Shown: positions 33,476 through 45,017, counted from the stretch's first letter. The stretch: DNA of 64,000 bases from Streptomyces griseiscabiei (GCF_020010925.1 NZ_JAGJBZ010000001.1:3198501-3262500), one strand, 5' to 3'. A program made the numbers and translations. The notes: a model not told the origin generated them from the sequence alone.

Positions 33476-34638
33476 CGGGCGAGCACCTCCCTGGCGAGCT
33501 GACGGTAGGCGGCGGCGCCGACGGAGTTGGAGGCGTACGTGGTGATCGGCTCACCGGCGACCGTGGTCTCCGGGAAGCGGACCGTGCGCCCGATGACCGT
33601 GTGGTAGACGTGCTCGTCGAAGGCCTCGACGACCCGTGCGAGGACCTCACGGCTGTGCACGGTGCGCGAGTCGTACATCGTGGCGAGGATGCCGTCGAGT
33701 TCCAGGTCGGGGTTGAGCCGCTCCTGGACCTTCTCGATGGTCTCGGTGAGCAGCGCGACTCCGCGCAGCGCGAAGAACTCGCACTCCAGAGGCACTATCA
33801 CCTTGTGCGCGGCCGTCAGCGCGTTGACGGTGAGCAGACCGAGCGAGGGCTGGCAGTCGATCACGATGTAGTCGTAGTCGGCCATCAGCGGCTTGAGCGC
33901 CCGCTGCAGCGTGGACTCGCGCGCGACCTCGGAGACCAGTTGGACCTCGGCCGCCGACAGGTCGATGTTGCTCGGCAGCAGGTCCATGTTGGGGACCGCG
34001 GTCTTCAGCAGCACCTCGTCGGCCGACATGCCCCGCTCCATGAGCAGGTTGTAGACCGTGAGGTCGAGCTCCATCGGGTTCACCCCGAGGCCGACCGAGA
34101 GGGCGCCCTGCGGGTCGAAGTCGACGAGCAGGACCCGGCGGCCGTACTCCGCGAGCGCGGCACCCAGGTTGATGGTCGACGTGGTCTTGCCGACGCCGCC
34201 CTTCTGGTTGCACATCGCGATGATCTTCGCGGGGCCGTGGTCGGTCAGCGGACCCGGGATCGGGAAGTACGGCAGCGGGCGACCGGTCGGACCGATGCGC
34301 TCGCGGCGCTGACGGGCCGCGTCGGGCGCGAGCGTGGCCGCGTACTCCGGATCGGGCTCGTACTCGGCGTCGGGGTCGTAGAAGTGCCCGTCGGGCAGCT
34401 CGTCGTAGTCGGCGAAGTGGTTGTGGACCCCGCCACTTCCGTCGCCGGCCATGGCGTTCACGTGTAGGCCATCCATGCTCTGGTGTGCTGGCGGAGTTAG
34501 CCCGGCCGGCTGCGGACTCTGGTGGGCTGCGAAGGTGCGGACAGCGACGGAGCCGACAGCCGCGAACCCAGTAGGGCCCGAGACCGGCGCAGGCATTCCT
34601 GGTTGACCACCCCCGGGAGTAAATGTCGACTCATTCAC
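33460..34638 (-). CDS. ParA-like chromosome partitioning ATPase
   Basis: The 392-residue protein has the deviant Walker A KGGVGKT at 146-152, DFDPQGALS, and IVIDCQPSLG, as in ParA/Soj. An unusual N-terminal extension of about 135 residues is rich in Gly, Pro and His and then acidic. The GTG start has AAGGAGGT upstream. No ParB-type gene is adjacent; the next gene instead encodes a ribbon-helix-helix-like protein, followed by scpA-scpB. It is probably a second ParA-like protein, distinct from the parA-parB pair near oriC. Confidence 0.9.
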   Translation of the reverse strand: MNESTFTPGGGQPGMPAPVSGPTGFAAVGSVAVRTFAAHQSPQPAGLTPPAHQSMDGLHVNAMAGDGSGGVHNHFADYDELPDGHFYDPDAEYEPDPEYAATLAPDAARQRRERIGPTGRPLPYFPIPGPLTDHGPAKIIAMCNQKGGVGKTTSTINLGAALAEYGRRVLLVDFDPQGALSVGLGVNPMELDLTVYNLLMERGMSADEVLLKTAVPNMDLLPSNIDLSAAEVQLVSEVARESTLQRALKPLMADYDYIVIDCQPSLGLLTVNALTAAHKVIVPLECEFFALRGVALLTETIEKVQERLNPDLELDGILATMYDSRTVHSREVLARVVEAFDEHVYHTVIGRTVRFPETTVAGEPITTYASNSVGAAAYRQLAREVLARCHAE

Positions 34639-35024
34639 AAGTCGTCTTACCTCCTTGGTGACCAGGAAACTTCTAGATAGGTCAGCGTGGCACCATGCCG
34701 ACAGCTGGCGACTCTATGGCGTGTCGGCGGTCCGCAGCAACACAATCCGCCGGACCCGGCCCGATGTGTCGGCAATGAAACATGCGGCTGTCAAGGGCGT
34801 AGGCCCGTCGCACGGCAGGTTTCACCGGTGCGCGAAACATCCGAACGGTTACGTTCGAGGCGAGTTGCGCGAGTGTCGCAAAGTGACCATACACACATCC
34901 GGCCGGACCTTGTCGGGCAAGATCCGGCCGGGAAGGCGCTGTTGACGACCTGTGTTGACGTATCGCCTTTTACCGAAAGGTGACTTAAAACCAGCCGGTC
35001 GGAGCAGCCGGTCGGACGAGCCGA
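34639..35024. other. 386-bp intergenic region upstream of the ParA-like gene, with dyads
   Basis: No convincing gene is present. It contains GTTTCAC...GCGAAAC (34819-34838), TTGCG...CGCAA (34865-34881), and two GAAACAT copies (34777 and 34834). TTGACA on the minus strand near 34790 is a possible -35. It must hold the promoter of the ParA-like operon and the 3' end of ald. I found no clear ald terminator. Confidence 0.5.
34819..34838. promoter_or_regulatory. Imperfect dyad GTTTCAC...GCGAAAC upstream of the ParA-like gene
   Basis: The half-sites resemble those of parS (GTTTCAC/GTGAAAC) but are pushed apart by six bases, so this is not a canonical parS. It may be bound by the ribbon-helix-helix-like protein encoded in the operon. 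Confidence 0.3.
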
Positions 35025-36149
35025 TCAGACGAGCAGCGAGGCCAGCTCGACGTGCTCCAGGCCGTGCGCCTCGGCGACCTCGCGGTAAACGACCCTGCCG
35101 TCATGGGCGTTGAGCCCCTTGGCCAGCGCCGGGTCACGGCGCGCGGCCTCGGCCCAGCCGTGGTCGGCGAGTTCCACGATGTACGGCAGCGTGGCGTTGG
35201 TCAGCGCGTAGGTCGAGGTGTTGGGCACCGCGCCGGGCATGTTGGCGACGCAGTAGAAGACCGACTCGTGGACCGGGAAGGTCGGTTCGGCGTGGGTGGT
35301 GGGCCGGGAGTCCTCGAAGCAGCCGCCCTGGTCGATGGCGATGTCGACAAGGACACTTCCGGGCTTCATCCGCGACACCAGTTCGTTGGTGACCAGCTTC
35401 GGGGCCTTGGCGCCCGGGATGAGGACGGCGCCGATGACGAGGTCGGCCTCCAGGCACGCCTTCTCCAGTTCGAAGGCGTTGGAGACGACGGTCTGGATCT
35501 TCGTGCCGAAGATCTTGTCGGCTTCCTTGAGCTTGTTGATGTCCTTGTCGAGCAGGGTGACGTGGAAGCCCATGCCGATGGCGATCTGCGCGGCGTTCCA
35601 GCCCGACACACCGCCGCCGATGACGACGGCCCGGCCGGCCAGCACCCCGGGCACTCCGCCGGGCAGCACCCCGCGCCCTCCGTTGGCCCGCATCAGGTGG
35701 TAGGCGCCGACCTGGGGGGCGAGCCGGCCCGCGACCTCGGACATCGGCGCGAGCAGCGGCAGCGCGCGGCCGGGCAGTTCGACGGTCTCGTACGCGATCG
35801 CGGTGGTGCCGGACTCGACGAGGGCGTCGGTGCACTCCTTGGAGGCGGCCAGGTGCAGGTAGGTGAAGAGCGTCTGGTCCTTGCGGAGGCGGTGGTACTC
35901 CTCGGCGATGGGCTCCTTGACCTTGAGCAGCAGGTCGGCGGCGGCCCACACCTCGTCGGCCGTGGCCAGGATCTCGGCGCCGGCGGTGACGTACTCGGCG
36001 TCGGGGATCGACGAGCCGACTCCGGCGCCCTGCTCGATGACGACCTGGTGGCCGTGGCGTACCAGCTCGTGCACGCCGGCCGGGGTGATGGCCACCCGGA
36101 ACTCGTTGTTCTTGACCTCGCGGGGGATGCCGACCTTCACGTCGATCAC
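35025..36149 (-). CDS. ald: Alanine dehydrogenase
   Basis: The 374-residue enzyme reversibly deaminates L-alanine to pyruvate with NAD. It opens with [20 protein letters not shown] and has the nucleotide-binding [13 protein letters not shown] and the conserved [15 protein letters not shown]. The GTG at 36149 (VIDVKVGIP) was chosen because AAGGA precedes it and the length matches the family. It stands alone between the STAND/TPR gene and the ParA-like operon. Confidence 0.97.
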   Translation of the reverse strand: MIDVKVGIPREVKNNEFRVAITPAGVHELVRHGHQVVIEQGAGVGSSIPDAEYVTAGAEILATADEVWAAADLLLKVKEPIAEEYHRLRKDQTLFTYLHLAASKECTDALVESGTTAIAYETVELPGRALPLLAPMSEVAGRLAPQVGAYHLMRANGGRGVLPGGVPGVLAGRAVVIGGGVSGWNAAQIAIGMGFHVTLLDKDINKLKEADKIFGTKIQTVVSNAFELEKACLEADLVIGAVLIPGAKAPKLVTNELVSRMKPGSVLVDIAIDQGGCFEDSRPTTHAEPTFPVHESVFYCVANMPGAVPNTSTYALTNATLPYIVELADHGWAEAARRDPALAKGLNAHDGRVVYREVAEAHGLEHVELASLLV

Positions 36150-36314
36150 GGTCCTTGGCTCGGAGGGGTGTGGGGCTCGCACGCACAGGCGGGACATGCC
36201 CGAGCAATGCGGGACATACCCGTACGCATCGGAGCGCACCGGGAGACACCGCAGGAGAACCGGCGGCGCAGCCAGTCTAATGAAGGTATCCCCGCTGTCT
36301 AGCCTTTCAATGCA

Positions 36315-38405
36315 TCAATCTTTCGCGGATGCACTACGGATTTCGCAGGCGTTAGCGTCCTGTTCCGGCTCGATCTCATGGGTTTCGGGGTCCGGGGCCT
36401 CGTCGCCGAGCAGCCGCTCGGCGGCTCCCCGGTGCAGCCCGGCCGCCGCCGGGTCGCCGAGCCGCTCCAGGGTGTCGGCGATCCGGAGCTGCATCGCGGC
36501 CTGCAGCCGGACGTCGTCGGCGCGGCGCGCCCACTCGGCCGCCTCCTGGCAGGTGTGCAGCGCCTCCTCGGGCCGCCCCGCGTACTCCTGGACCCGTGCC
36601 ATCTCGCTCAACGCCCTTGCCTGGCCGCCCACATCACCGAGCCTGCGGTGCCCGGTGAGCGCCGAGCTCCAGTTGCGCAGCGCCTCGCCGTAGCGGCCCG
36701 CGTAGGTGTGCGCGGCGGCGATCCGGCCGTACAGCCGGGCGGCGTCCTCGCGCTCGTCCCGGGCGAGCCGCTGGGCGAGCGCCCTGCCGTACCAGTCGGC
36801 GGCCCGGTCGTAGTCCTCCAGCTCCTGGTGGGCACCGCCTACGGATTCCATCGCGCGGCCGGTGGCGTACGGGTCGTTCGCCCGCCGTCCGGCGTCGAGC
36901 GCGGCCCGGTAGCGGGCCAGCGCCGCCTTCGTACGGCCGGTCCTGGCGTCGAGGTCGCCGAGGTTCAGCAGGGCCGCCGCCTGTTCGCGGGGCAGGTCGC
37001 GGCGCTCGGCGACATCGAGGACCAGCCCGTGGACGTCGTACAGGTCGGGGGCGGCGGCCTGGGTGCCGAAGTGCGCCACCATGGCCCGGACCAGCTGGGA
37101 CATCAGCCGTCTGGCGAGGGTGTCCAGCTCCCCGTCGGCGACCGCGAGCCGGGCCGCGGCCAGCAGCGCGGGCCGGCGCACCCGCAGCCACTCCTCGGCG
37201 GCCCGGGGGGTCGGGAACCGCAGCGCCTTGGGCATCGCGAGGAGTTTCTCGCGGGCCTGCGGGCTGTCGGTCTCGGTGATGGCCCGGCAGGACTGCAGCA
37301 GCCGTACCGTCCGCTCCAGCATCCGCGCGCGGGCCAGCTGCAGTTCGCCCGGCCGTTCCTGGCTCTCGGCGAGGGACCACAGCAGCGGCTGGAGGCAGCC
37401 GGGGACCTCGTACTCGGGCAGCTCCGACTCGACCCGGTGCAGGAATCCGAGGGCCACGAAGTCGTCCAGCGTGGTGCGGGCCGCGCCGACCGAGCAGCCG
37501 GCGAGCCCGGAGGCGATGTGCGGGTCGACCAGGCCCGCCGGGGCGAGCGCGAGGAGTCGCAGTATCCGGGCGGCGGTGGTCGGCAGCGAGGCGTACGCCA
37601 GTCTGAGGACCCTGGCGAGCGGCGGGCTGTCGTCGTCCTCGGCGCGCAACTGCTTGGCGAGGTCGGAGACGGCGGCGGCGGGCCGGGCGGCCAGCCAGCC
37701 CCCGGCGAGCCGCAGCGCGGCGGGCTGGGCCCCGCAGACCTCGGCGAGCCCTTCCGCCGAGCGCGGGTCCACGGTGATCCGCACCGAGCCGCTGAAGCGT
37801 TCCAGCAGCTCCACGGCGGACTTGGTGTCCAGTCCGCCCAGGGTGCACGGGCGGACGTCGGAGATGCCCGTCAGGGGCCCCTCGGAGACCGCCACGACCA
37901 GCGAGTCGGGGGTGTCCGGGAGCAGTGCGTCGACCTGCTCGGCGTCGGCCGCGTCGTCCAGCAGGAGCACCACCCGGCGGTCGGCCAGCGCCTCGCGCAG
38001 CGCCTCGCTGAGGTCGTCCTCGTCGGCGCCGGCCGGCGTCGGCAGCCCCAGCTCCCCGAGCAGTTCCCGCGCCGCGCGCTCGACCGGTACCCGGGTGCCG
38101 TCGGGCTCGGTGAGCCGGGCCCGCAGCACCCCGTCCGGGTAACCGTCGGTAACCTGCCGGACGAGTTCCTCGGCGAGCGCGGTGCGGCCGTAGCCGGGCC
38201 GGCCGGCGACGAGCAGCACGCGCGCGTGGGGCGCCTTGCGGCCCGCGAGGGTGTTGAGCCCGGCCCGGCCGATGTCGGCCCGCAGCTCCTTCAACTCTCT
38301 TGTCCGGCCGAGGAACTGACTGTCCGTGGGGGCGGCCTCGACAGCCGCGGGCCGCCCTGTTCCGGACACCCGGGCACCCCCGAGGTCCACCGCCTGATCC
38401 GCCAC
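36315..38405 (-). CDS. STAND-type NTPase with TPR repeats
   Basis: The 696-residue protein has a nucleotide-binding domain (about 30-350), with a P-loop-like AGRPGYGRTAL in which Arg replaces the Walker A lysine, and Walker B VVLLLDDAA. Helical TPR-like repeats fill about 440-670 (LLNLGDLDARTGRTKAALARYRAAL and similar). It resembles the ATPase and repeat parts of SARP-type or NB-ARC regulators but has no DNA-binding domain or output enzyme. It may be a signalling scaffold. The modified P-loop makes ATP hydrolysis uncertain. Confidence 0.85.
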   Translation of the reverse strand: MADQAVDLGGARVSGTGRPAAVEAAPTDSQFLGRTRELKELRADIGRAGLNTLAGRKAPHARVLLVAGRPGYGRTALAEELVRQVTDGYPDGVLRARLTEPDGTRVPVERAARELLGELGLPTPAGADEDDLSEALREALADRRVVLLLDDAADAEQVDALLPDTPDSLVVAVSEGPLTGISDVRPCTLGGLDTKSAVELLERFSGSVRITVDPRSAEGLAEVCGAQPAALRLAGGWLAARPAAAVSDLAKQLRAEDDDSPPLARVLRLAYASLPTTAARILRLLALAPAGLVDPHIASGLAGCSVGAARTTLDDFVALGFLHRVESELPEYEVPGCLQPLLWSLAESQERPGELQLARARMLERTVRLLQSCRAITETDSPQAREKLLAMPKALRFPTPRAAEEWLRVRRPALLAAARLAVADGELDTLARRLMSQLVRAMVAHFGTQAAAPDLYDVHGLVLDVAERRDLPREQAAALLNLGDLDARTGRTKAALARYRAALDAGRRANDPYATGRAMESVGGAHQELEDYDRAADWYGRALAQRLARDEREDAARLYGRIAAAHTYAGRYGEALRNWSSALTGHRRLGDVGGQARALSEMARVQEYAGRPEEALHTCQEAAEWARRADDVRLQAAMQLRIADTLERLGDPAAAGLHRGAAERLLGDEAPDPETHEIEPEQDANACEIRSASAKD

Positions 38406-38575
38406 GGGCCACTCTCCCGTCCCACCGCACGAGCAAGCCCGCCGGGACTCCGGTTCGGGCGTTTCCCGAGCCTAGTTCACGCTCTGCGACGATCTGGGCG
38501 GAGCGGGGCGGGCAGGTCGCCTGATCGGATCAAACGATCGTAGGACTGGCGGTGTGAAGTCGCTGTGAGGACGGG

Positions 38576-39202
38576 TCAGGACTCGAACGGCCGCGCGGGC
38601 CACGGCGCCTCGGCCGCCCGCAGCGCCTCCACCCCGTCCCCGCTCCGCGCGGCGACCAGCGAAAGCACCCCCACCACGAGGCAGTTGTTGTGCAGCTCCC
38701 CCGCGAACACCCCCCGCACCAGCTCGTCCAGCGGCACCCGGGCCAACTCCATGTCGGCCTCCTCGTCCTCCACCTCGAACTTCCGGCCCTCGGCCTCGGA
38801 GAGGTCCCGCGCCAGGAAGATCCGCACGGCCTCGTCGCAGCCGCCGGGCGTGGTGTAGACGTCGGTCAGCACCCGCCACTCCTCGGCCTTGACGTGCGCC
38901 TCCTCGTACAGCTCCCGCTGGGCGGCGTGCAGCGGGTTCTCCCCCGGCACGTCCAGCAGCCCGGCCGGAATCTCCCACAGCCGCTCACGGACCGGGTGGC
39001 GGTACTGCCGGATGACCAGCACGCGGTCCTGGTCGTCGACGGCGAGGACGGCCACCGATCCGGGGTGGACCTGGTAGTCGCGGCGGACGACCGACCCGTC
39101 GGGCATGACCACGTCGTCGGTGCGCACGGAGGTCTTCTTGCCGACGAACGGCGTCCCGCTCGCCCGGATCTCCCACTCCTCGGCGGTGTCCTTGATCGTC
39201 AT
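38576..39202 (-). CDS. Nudix hydrolase, ADP-ribose pyrophosphatase type
   Basis: The 208-residue protein has a Nudix box of the ADP-ribose pyrophosphatase kind (AGLLDVPGENPLHAAQREL then YEEAHV). It has one extra residue before the first Glu, and His replaces the box glycine. It should hydrolyse ADP-ribose or similar nucleoside diphosphate sugars. The ATG at 39202 follows GGGAGGA. It lies downstream of pyrG with a gap of 126 bp. Confidence 0.9.
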   Translation of the reverse strand: MTIKDTAEEWEIRASGTPFVGKKTSVRTDDVVMPDGSVVRRDYQVHPGSVAVLAVDDQDRVLVIRQYRHPVRERLWEIPAGLLDVPGENPLHAAQRELYEEAHVKAEEWRVLTDVYTTPGGCDEAVRIFLARDLSEAEGRKFEVEDEEADMELARVPLDELVRGVFAGELHNNCLVVGVLSLVAARSGDGVEALRAAEAPWPARPFES

Positions 39203-39328
39203 GTCGACTCGTCCTCCCACACGTACAACCACGCACAAATAGAAACCACATGCACAAAAGAAACCGGGGCACACGTCCCGAAAGACGCGCACCCCGGTCA
39301 CCGTACAGCTCTGGCGCCGCCCGGCTTT

Positions 39329-40987
<1,659 letters not shown>

Positions 40988-41564
40988 GGCCAAGAGGGGG
41001 CTCCCGTGGTCGCGGTTCGGTATGCGGGTCGGCCGCCGCCCGAACTCATCCGTCGGGGGTGCCTTCGCTGCGGTTCGGGGGTCCCTCGTGCGAAATCTTC
41101 GGCGTGGGGCGCCCACCGGTCCACGGGCTACCAGGGTATCAGCGACAGAACACGATCGCTTCCGGCCACGCTCCGCGCACGGGCCGACACGGACCTCGTA
41201 CGACAGTCGGGGGATCTCCGCCGATCTTCACCAGCCGCTCACCCGTTCGGCCCACTCGTGTTGCCGGGAGCGGCACGCGGAGCCCTCCGGTGCGTCGTAT
41301 CCTCTTCGGACACTCGCTGCCGAGCGCGGCCGGCGCGACGGCACCACCCCCGCCCGTCTCCGGCAATCATGAGAGCTCGTCAGTCCGTTGAGCAACGATC
41401 GCCTCATATGCGTTGAGGATCGTTGAGCGACATCGCATGACACCGTCCCTTGGATCACTCTGGAAACATGGTTCCTTTGTCGATCCCTTGGGTCCCTTGA
41501 CCGCACACCGCACAGCGACCGCCCCTCGGGGGGCGACGACGTGGCCGTTCGACTGGAGTTGCAC
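40988..41564. other. Divergent intergenic region between pyrG and the GH15 gene
   Basis: Apart from an optional 8-codon extension of the GH15 gene, I see no gene in these 577 bases. They hold the promoters of both genes and a dyad at 41393-41425, with the CGTTGAG heptamer three times (41386, 41411, 41421). Confidence 0.5.
41393..41425. promoter_or_regulatory. Dyad CAACGATC...GATCGTTG, candidate operator for the GH15 gene
   Basis: An 8-bp perfect inverted repeat with a 17-bp spacer lies about 140 bp before the GH15 start, next to repeated CGTTGAG heptamers. The factor is unknown. Confidence 0.35.
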
Positions 41565-43367
41565 GTGGCCGGGCGCATCGAAGACTACGCACTCATCGGA
41601 GACATGCAGACAGCGGCGCTGGTCTGCCGGGACGGCACGGTCGATTGGCTGTGCCTGCCCCGCTTCGACTCCCACGCCGTCTTCGCCGGACTGCTCGGCA
41701 CCGAGGAACACGGGTTCTGGAGACTGGGTCCCGCGCACGCCGCGGACGCGGAGCCGCCGACGGCCTCCCGCCGCCGGTACCGCGGCGACTCGCTGATCCT
41801 GGAATCCGAGTGGGACACCCCGCGCGGCACGGTCCGTGTGACGGACTTCATGCCGCCGCGTGACGGCGCCCCCCAGGTGATCCGGATCGTGGAGGGCGTC
41901 AGCGGCCGGGTGCCGATGCGCTCGGCGCTGCGGATGCGGTTCTCGTACGGCCGGGTGGTGCCCTGGGTGCACAAGCACGAGGGGCGCACGGTGGCCGTCG
42001 CCGGACCGGACTCGGTGTGGTTCGACACCGAGTGCGAGACCTACGGCAAGGCGCTGACCACGTACGCCGACTTCACGGTGACCCCGGGCGAGCGGATCGC
42101 GTTCACGATCTCCTGGGAGCCCTCGCACAAGCAGCCCCCGGCGCTCCCCGAGCCCGAGCCCTCGCTCGTCGCCACGGAGGAGTTCTGGCGCGACTGGGTG
42201 GATCAGTGCACGTACCACGGCCCGTACCGCGAGGCCGTGATCCGCTCGCTGATCACGCTGAAGGCCCTGACGTACGCCCCGACCGGCGGCATCGTCGCCG
42301 CGCCGACCACCTCCCTCCCGGAGCACATCGGCGGCGTCCGCAACTGGGACTACCGCTACACCTGGCTGCGCGACGCGGCCATCACCCTCTCCTCGCTGCT
42401 GCGCACGGGCTACCGCGACGAGGCCCGCGCCTGGCGCGAGTGGCTGCTGCGGGCGGTCGCCGGCGACCCGGAGAACCTGCAGATCATGTACGGCATCGCC
42501 GGTGAACGGGAGCTGGGCGAGGCCGAGCTGGAGTGGCTGCCCGGGTACGAGAATTCGGGCCCGGTCCGGGTCGGCAACGGCGCGGCCCACCAGCTCCAGC
42601 TGGACGTGTACGGCGAGGTCACCGAGGCCCTGCACCTGGCCCACATGACGGGCCTGGCCCGCAACGACTACGCCTCCCTGCTCCAGCTGAAGCTGATCCG
42701 CTACCTGGAGGACCACTGGGACGAGCCGGACGAGGGCATCTGGGAGGTGCGCGGCCCGCGCCGTCACTTCGTGCACTCCAAGGTCATGGCCTGGGTCGCC
42801 GTGGACCGCACGATCAAGCTCATCGAGTCCGGTGACGCGGACGGCCCGCTGGAGAAGTGGCGCGAGCTGCGCGACGACATCCACCGGGACGTGTGCGAGA
42901 AGGGCTACGACAAGGAGCGCAACACCTTCACCCAGTCGTACGGCTCGAAGGAGCTGGACGCCTCGCTGCTGCTCATCCCGCAGATGGGCTTCCTGCCGCC
43001 GGACGACAAGCGGGTGATCGGCACCATCGAGGCGATCCAGCGGGAGCTGTCGACCCCGGACGGCTTCATCCTGCGCTACCCGACCTCCGGCGAGGAGGAG
43101 GGCGTGGACGGCCTGCCCGGCGACGAGGGCGCGTTCCTGGCCTGCTCGTTCTGGATGGCCGACGATCTGGCGATGATCGGCCGGGTGGACGAGGCCCGCA
43201 AGCTGTTCGAGAAGCTGCTGTCGCTCCGCAACGACCTGGGCCTCCTCGCCGAGGAGTGGGACCCGGTGCTCAAGCGCCAGGTGGGCAACTTCCCGCAGGC
43301 GTTCAGCCATGTTCCGCTGATCGACACGGCCCTGCGGCTGACCGCCTCGGGGGCGTACGGCGGCTGA
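41565..43367 (+). CDS. Glycoside hydrolase family 15 protein (glucoamylase/trehalase type)
   Basis: The 600-residue cytoplasmic protein begins AGRIEDYALIGDMQTAALV and contains the catalytic-domain blocks RNWDYRYTWLRDAA and DEGIWEVRG, with further conserved helices to the C-terminus. It should hydrolyse trehalose or other alpha-glucosides. Actinobacterial homologues include trehalases. GGAG lies 6-7 nt before the GTG at 41565; the GTG at 41541 would add eight residues but has a poorer site. It has no signal peptide. Confidence 0.92.
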   Translation: MAGRIEDYALIGDMQTAALVCRDGTVDWLCLPRFDSHAVFAGLLGTEEHGFWRLGPAHAADAEPPTASRRRYRGDSLILESEWDTPRGTVRVTDFMPPRDGAPQVIRIVEGVSGRVPMRSALRMRFSYGRVVPWVHKHEGRTVAVAGPDSVWFDTECETYGKALTTYADFTVTPGERIAFTISWEPSHKQPPALPEPEPSLVATEEFWRDWVDQCTYHGPYREAVIRSLITLKALTYAPTGGIVAAPTTSLPEHIGGVRNWDYRYTWLRDAAITLSSLLRTGYRDEARAWREWLLRAVAGDPENLQIMYGIAGERELGEAELEWLPGYENSGPVRVGNGAAHQLQLDVYGEVTEALHLAHMTGLARNDYASLLQLKLIRYLEDHWDEPDEGIWEVRGPRRHFVHSKVMAWVAVDRTIKLIESGDADGPLEKWRELRDDIHRDVCEKGYDKERNTFTQSYGSKELDASLLLIPQMGFLPPDDKRVIGTIEAIQRELSTPDGFILRYPTSGEEEGVDGLPGDEGAFLACSFWMADDLAMIGRVDEARKLFEKLLSLRNDLGLLAEEWDPVLKRQVGNFPQAFSHVPLIDTALRLTASGAYGG

Positions 43368-43613
43368 TCGTCCGCGCCGGGGGCGCGCGGCCCGCTGTGC
43401 GCGCCCTCCGGTCTGGCGCGCACGGCGGCGGACCGGAGTGCGGAGAGGCGCGCGCGGCAAGCGCTTGCGCTCGCTGGTAGGGGTTGCTCCTCTCCACCGG
43501 GCGCGAGCGCTTTCCCCTCCCCTTGCTCGTACTGTGCTCGAACAGGCCCGATCCGCCGTCCCCCTCTAGCCTGGAAAGAACCCTGTCCCCTGGCCGAAAG
43601 GGGGCGGCTCACC

Positions 43614-44996
43614 ATGGCTCCCCTCTCGAAGGCGCACGCGGCCCTCACCGCCCTGCGCGAGGACCTCACCGGCGATGTGTTCGCCCCGGAGGATCCGGGC
43701 TACGACGACGCCCGCGCGGTCTTCAACGCCATGATCGACCGACGTCCGGCCGTGATCGCGCAGTGCGCGGACGAGACCGATGTCGTCCGTTCCGTGCGCT
43801 TCGCCCGTGACCTCGACCTGCCGGTCGCGATACGCGGCGGCGGCCACAGCGTGGCCGGAATGGCTCTCAACGACAACGGGCTCGTCATCGATCTGCGCCG
43901 GATGCACACGGTCACGGTCGACCCCGGATCGATGAGCGCCCGGATCGAGGGCGGCGCCACCATGAGCCATCTCGACCGCGCCACCGAACCCCACCGTCTG
44001 GCGACCACCGGCGGCCGGGCGTCCACCACGGGCGTCGGCGGCTTCGTCCTCGGCGGCGGCAGCGGCTGGCTGGACCGCGCCTTCGGACTCGCCGTCGACA
44101 ACCTGCTCGCCGTCGACCTGGTGACCGCCGACGGACAGCAGGTCCGCGCGAGCGCCGAGGAGAACCCGGACCTCTTCTGGGCCCTGCACGGCGGCGGCGG
44201 CAACTTCGGCGTGGCCACCTCGCTCACCCTCCGGCTGCACGACCTGCCCGCCTTCGCCATCGCCCTGCTGCTCTACCGCCCGGAACACGGCCCCGAGGTG
44301 ACGCGTGTGTACCGCGAGGTCATCGAGACCGGCCCCCGGGAGGCGAGCGGCGGTGTCCTCTACATGACCGGCCCGCCCGAGGAGTTCGTGCCCGGACATC
44401 TGGTGGGCGAGCTCACCTGCGCCGTCCTGCTGACGTACGCGGGCACCGAGGAGGACATGCGCAAGACGGCCCAGCCGCTGCTGGCGCTGCCGCACGAGGC
44501 CGAGATCGTCGGCGCGATGCCGTACGCGGACGTGCAGTGCATGATCGACGACCCGCCGGGCATGCGGAACTACTGGTCGGCGGAGTATCTGACCGGTCTG
44601 CCGGACGAGTTGGTGGAGGTGTTCGCCACGCGCGCGTGGACGATGCCCGTGCCCACCGGCACCCAGCACATCCTGTTCCCGCTGGGCGGCGCGATCGCCG
44701 AGGGCCCCGCCGACTACCCCGTGCCCTACCGCGGCTCCCCCTGGGCCGTGCATCCGTTCGGCATCTGGGACGACCCGGCGGACGACGAGCGCTGCGTCCG
44801 GTGGGTACGGGACGTCCGCGCCGACGTACGGCCGTGGAGCACCGGCGCGGTGTACCTCAACTTCACCGGCGACGAGGGCGCCGACCGGGTCGTGGCCGGG
44901 CACGGGGTCGACGACCACCGGCGGCTGACCGCGGTGAAGACCCAGTACGACCCCGACAACGTCTTCCGCTTCAACCACAACATCCCGCCGGCCTGA
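43614..44996 (+). CDS. FAD-linked oxidoreductase, berberine-bridge-enzyme type
   Basis: The 460-residue protein has the FAD-binding (PCMH) domain with RGGGHSVAGMA, whose His is the likely covalent flavin attachment site. GGFVLGGGSGWLDRAFG follows, and the C-terminal BBE segment reads DPDNVFRFNHNIPP. It lacks an obvious second attachment Cys at the expected place (DNLLAVDLVTADG). Such enzymes oxidise sugars, alcohols or secondary metabolites. A purine-rich AAAGGGGG precedes the ATG. The next gene encodes a PucR-type regulator that may control it. Confidence 0.88.
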   Translation: MAPLSKAHAALTALREDLTGDVFAPEDPGYDDARAVFNAMIDRRPAVIAQCADETDVVRSVRFARDLDLPVAIRGGGHSVAGMALNDNGLVIDLRRMHTVTVDPGSMSARIEGGATMSHLDRATEPHRLATTGGRASTTGVGGFVLGGGSGWLDRAFGLAVDNLLAVDLVTADGQQVRASAEENPDLFWALHGGGGNFGVATSLTLRLHDLPAFAIALLLYRPEHGPEVTRVYREVIETGPREASGGVLYMTGPPEEFVPGHLVGELTCAVLLTYAGTEEDMRKTAQPLLALPHEAEIVGAMPYADVQCMIDDPPGMRNYWSAEYLTGLPDELVEVFATRAWTMPVPTGTQHILFPLGGAIAEGPADYPVPYRGSPWAVHPFGIWDDPADDERCVRWVRDVRADVRPWSTGAVYLNFTGDEGADRVVAGHGVDDHRRLTAVKTQYDPDNVFRFNHNIPPA

Positions 44997-45004
44997 CGAC
45001 CGGG

Positions 45005-45010
45005 TACCGT
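45005..45010 (+). promoter_or_regulatory. -10-like TACCGT, 7 nt before the PucR gene
   Basis: The hexamer lies in the 21-bp gap after the flavoenzyme gene, with no Shine-Dalgarno before the ATG. This layout suggests a separate leaderless promoter for the regulator. Confidence 0.4.
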
Positions 45011-45017
45011 CCGCTCC

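Noticed and set aside
34819..34838. Canonical parS site
   Set aside because: The two half-sites are separated by six additional bases and one base differs; it is reported only as a parS-like dyad.
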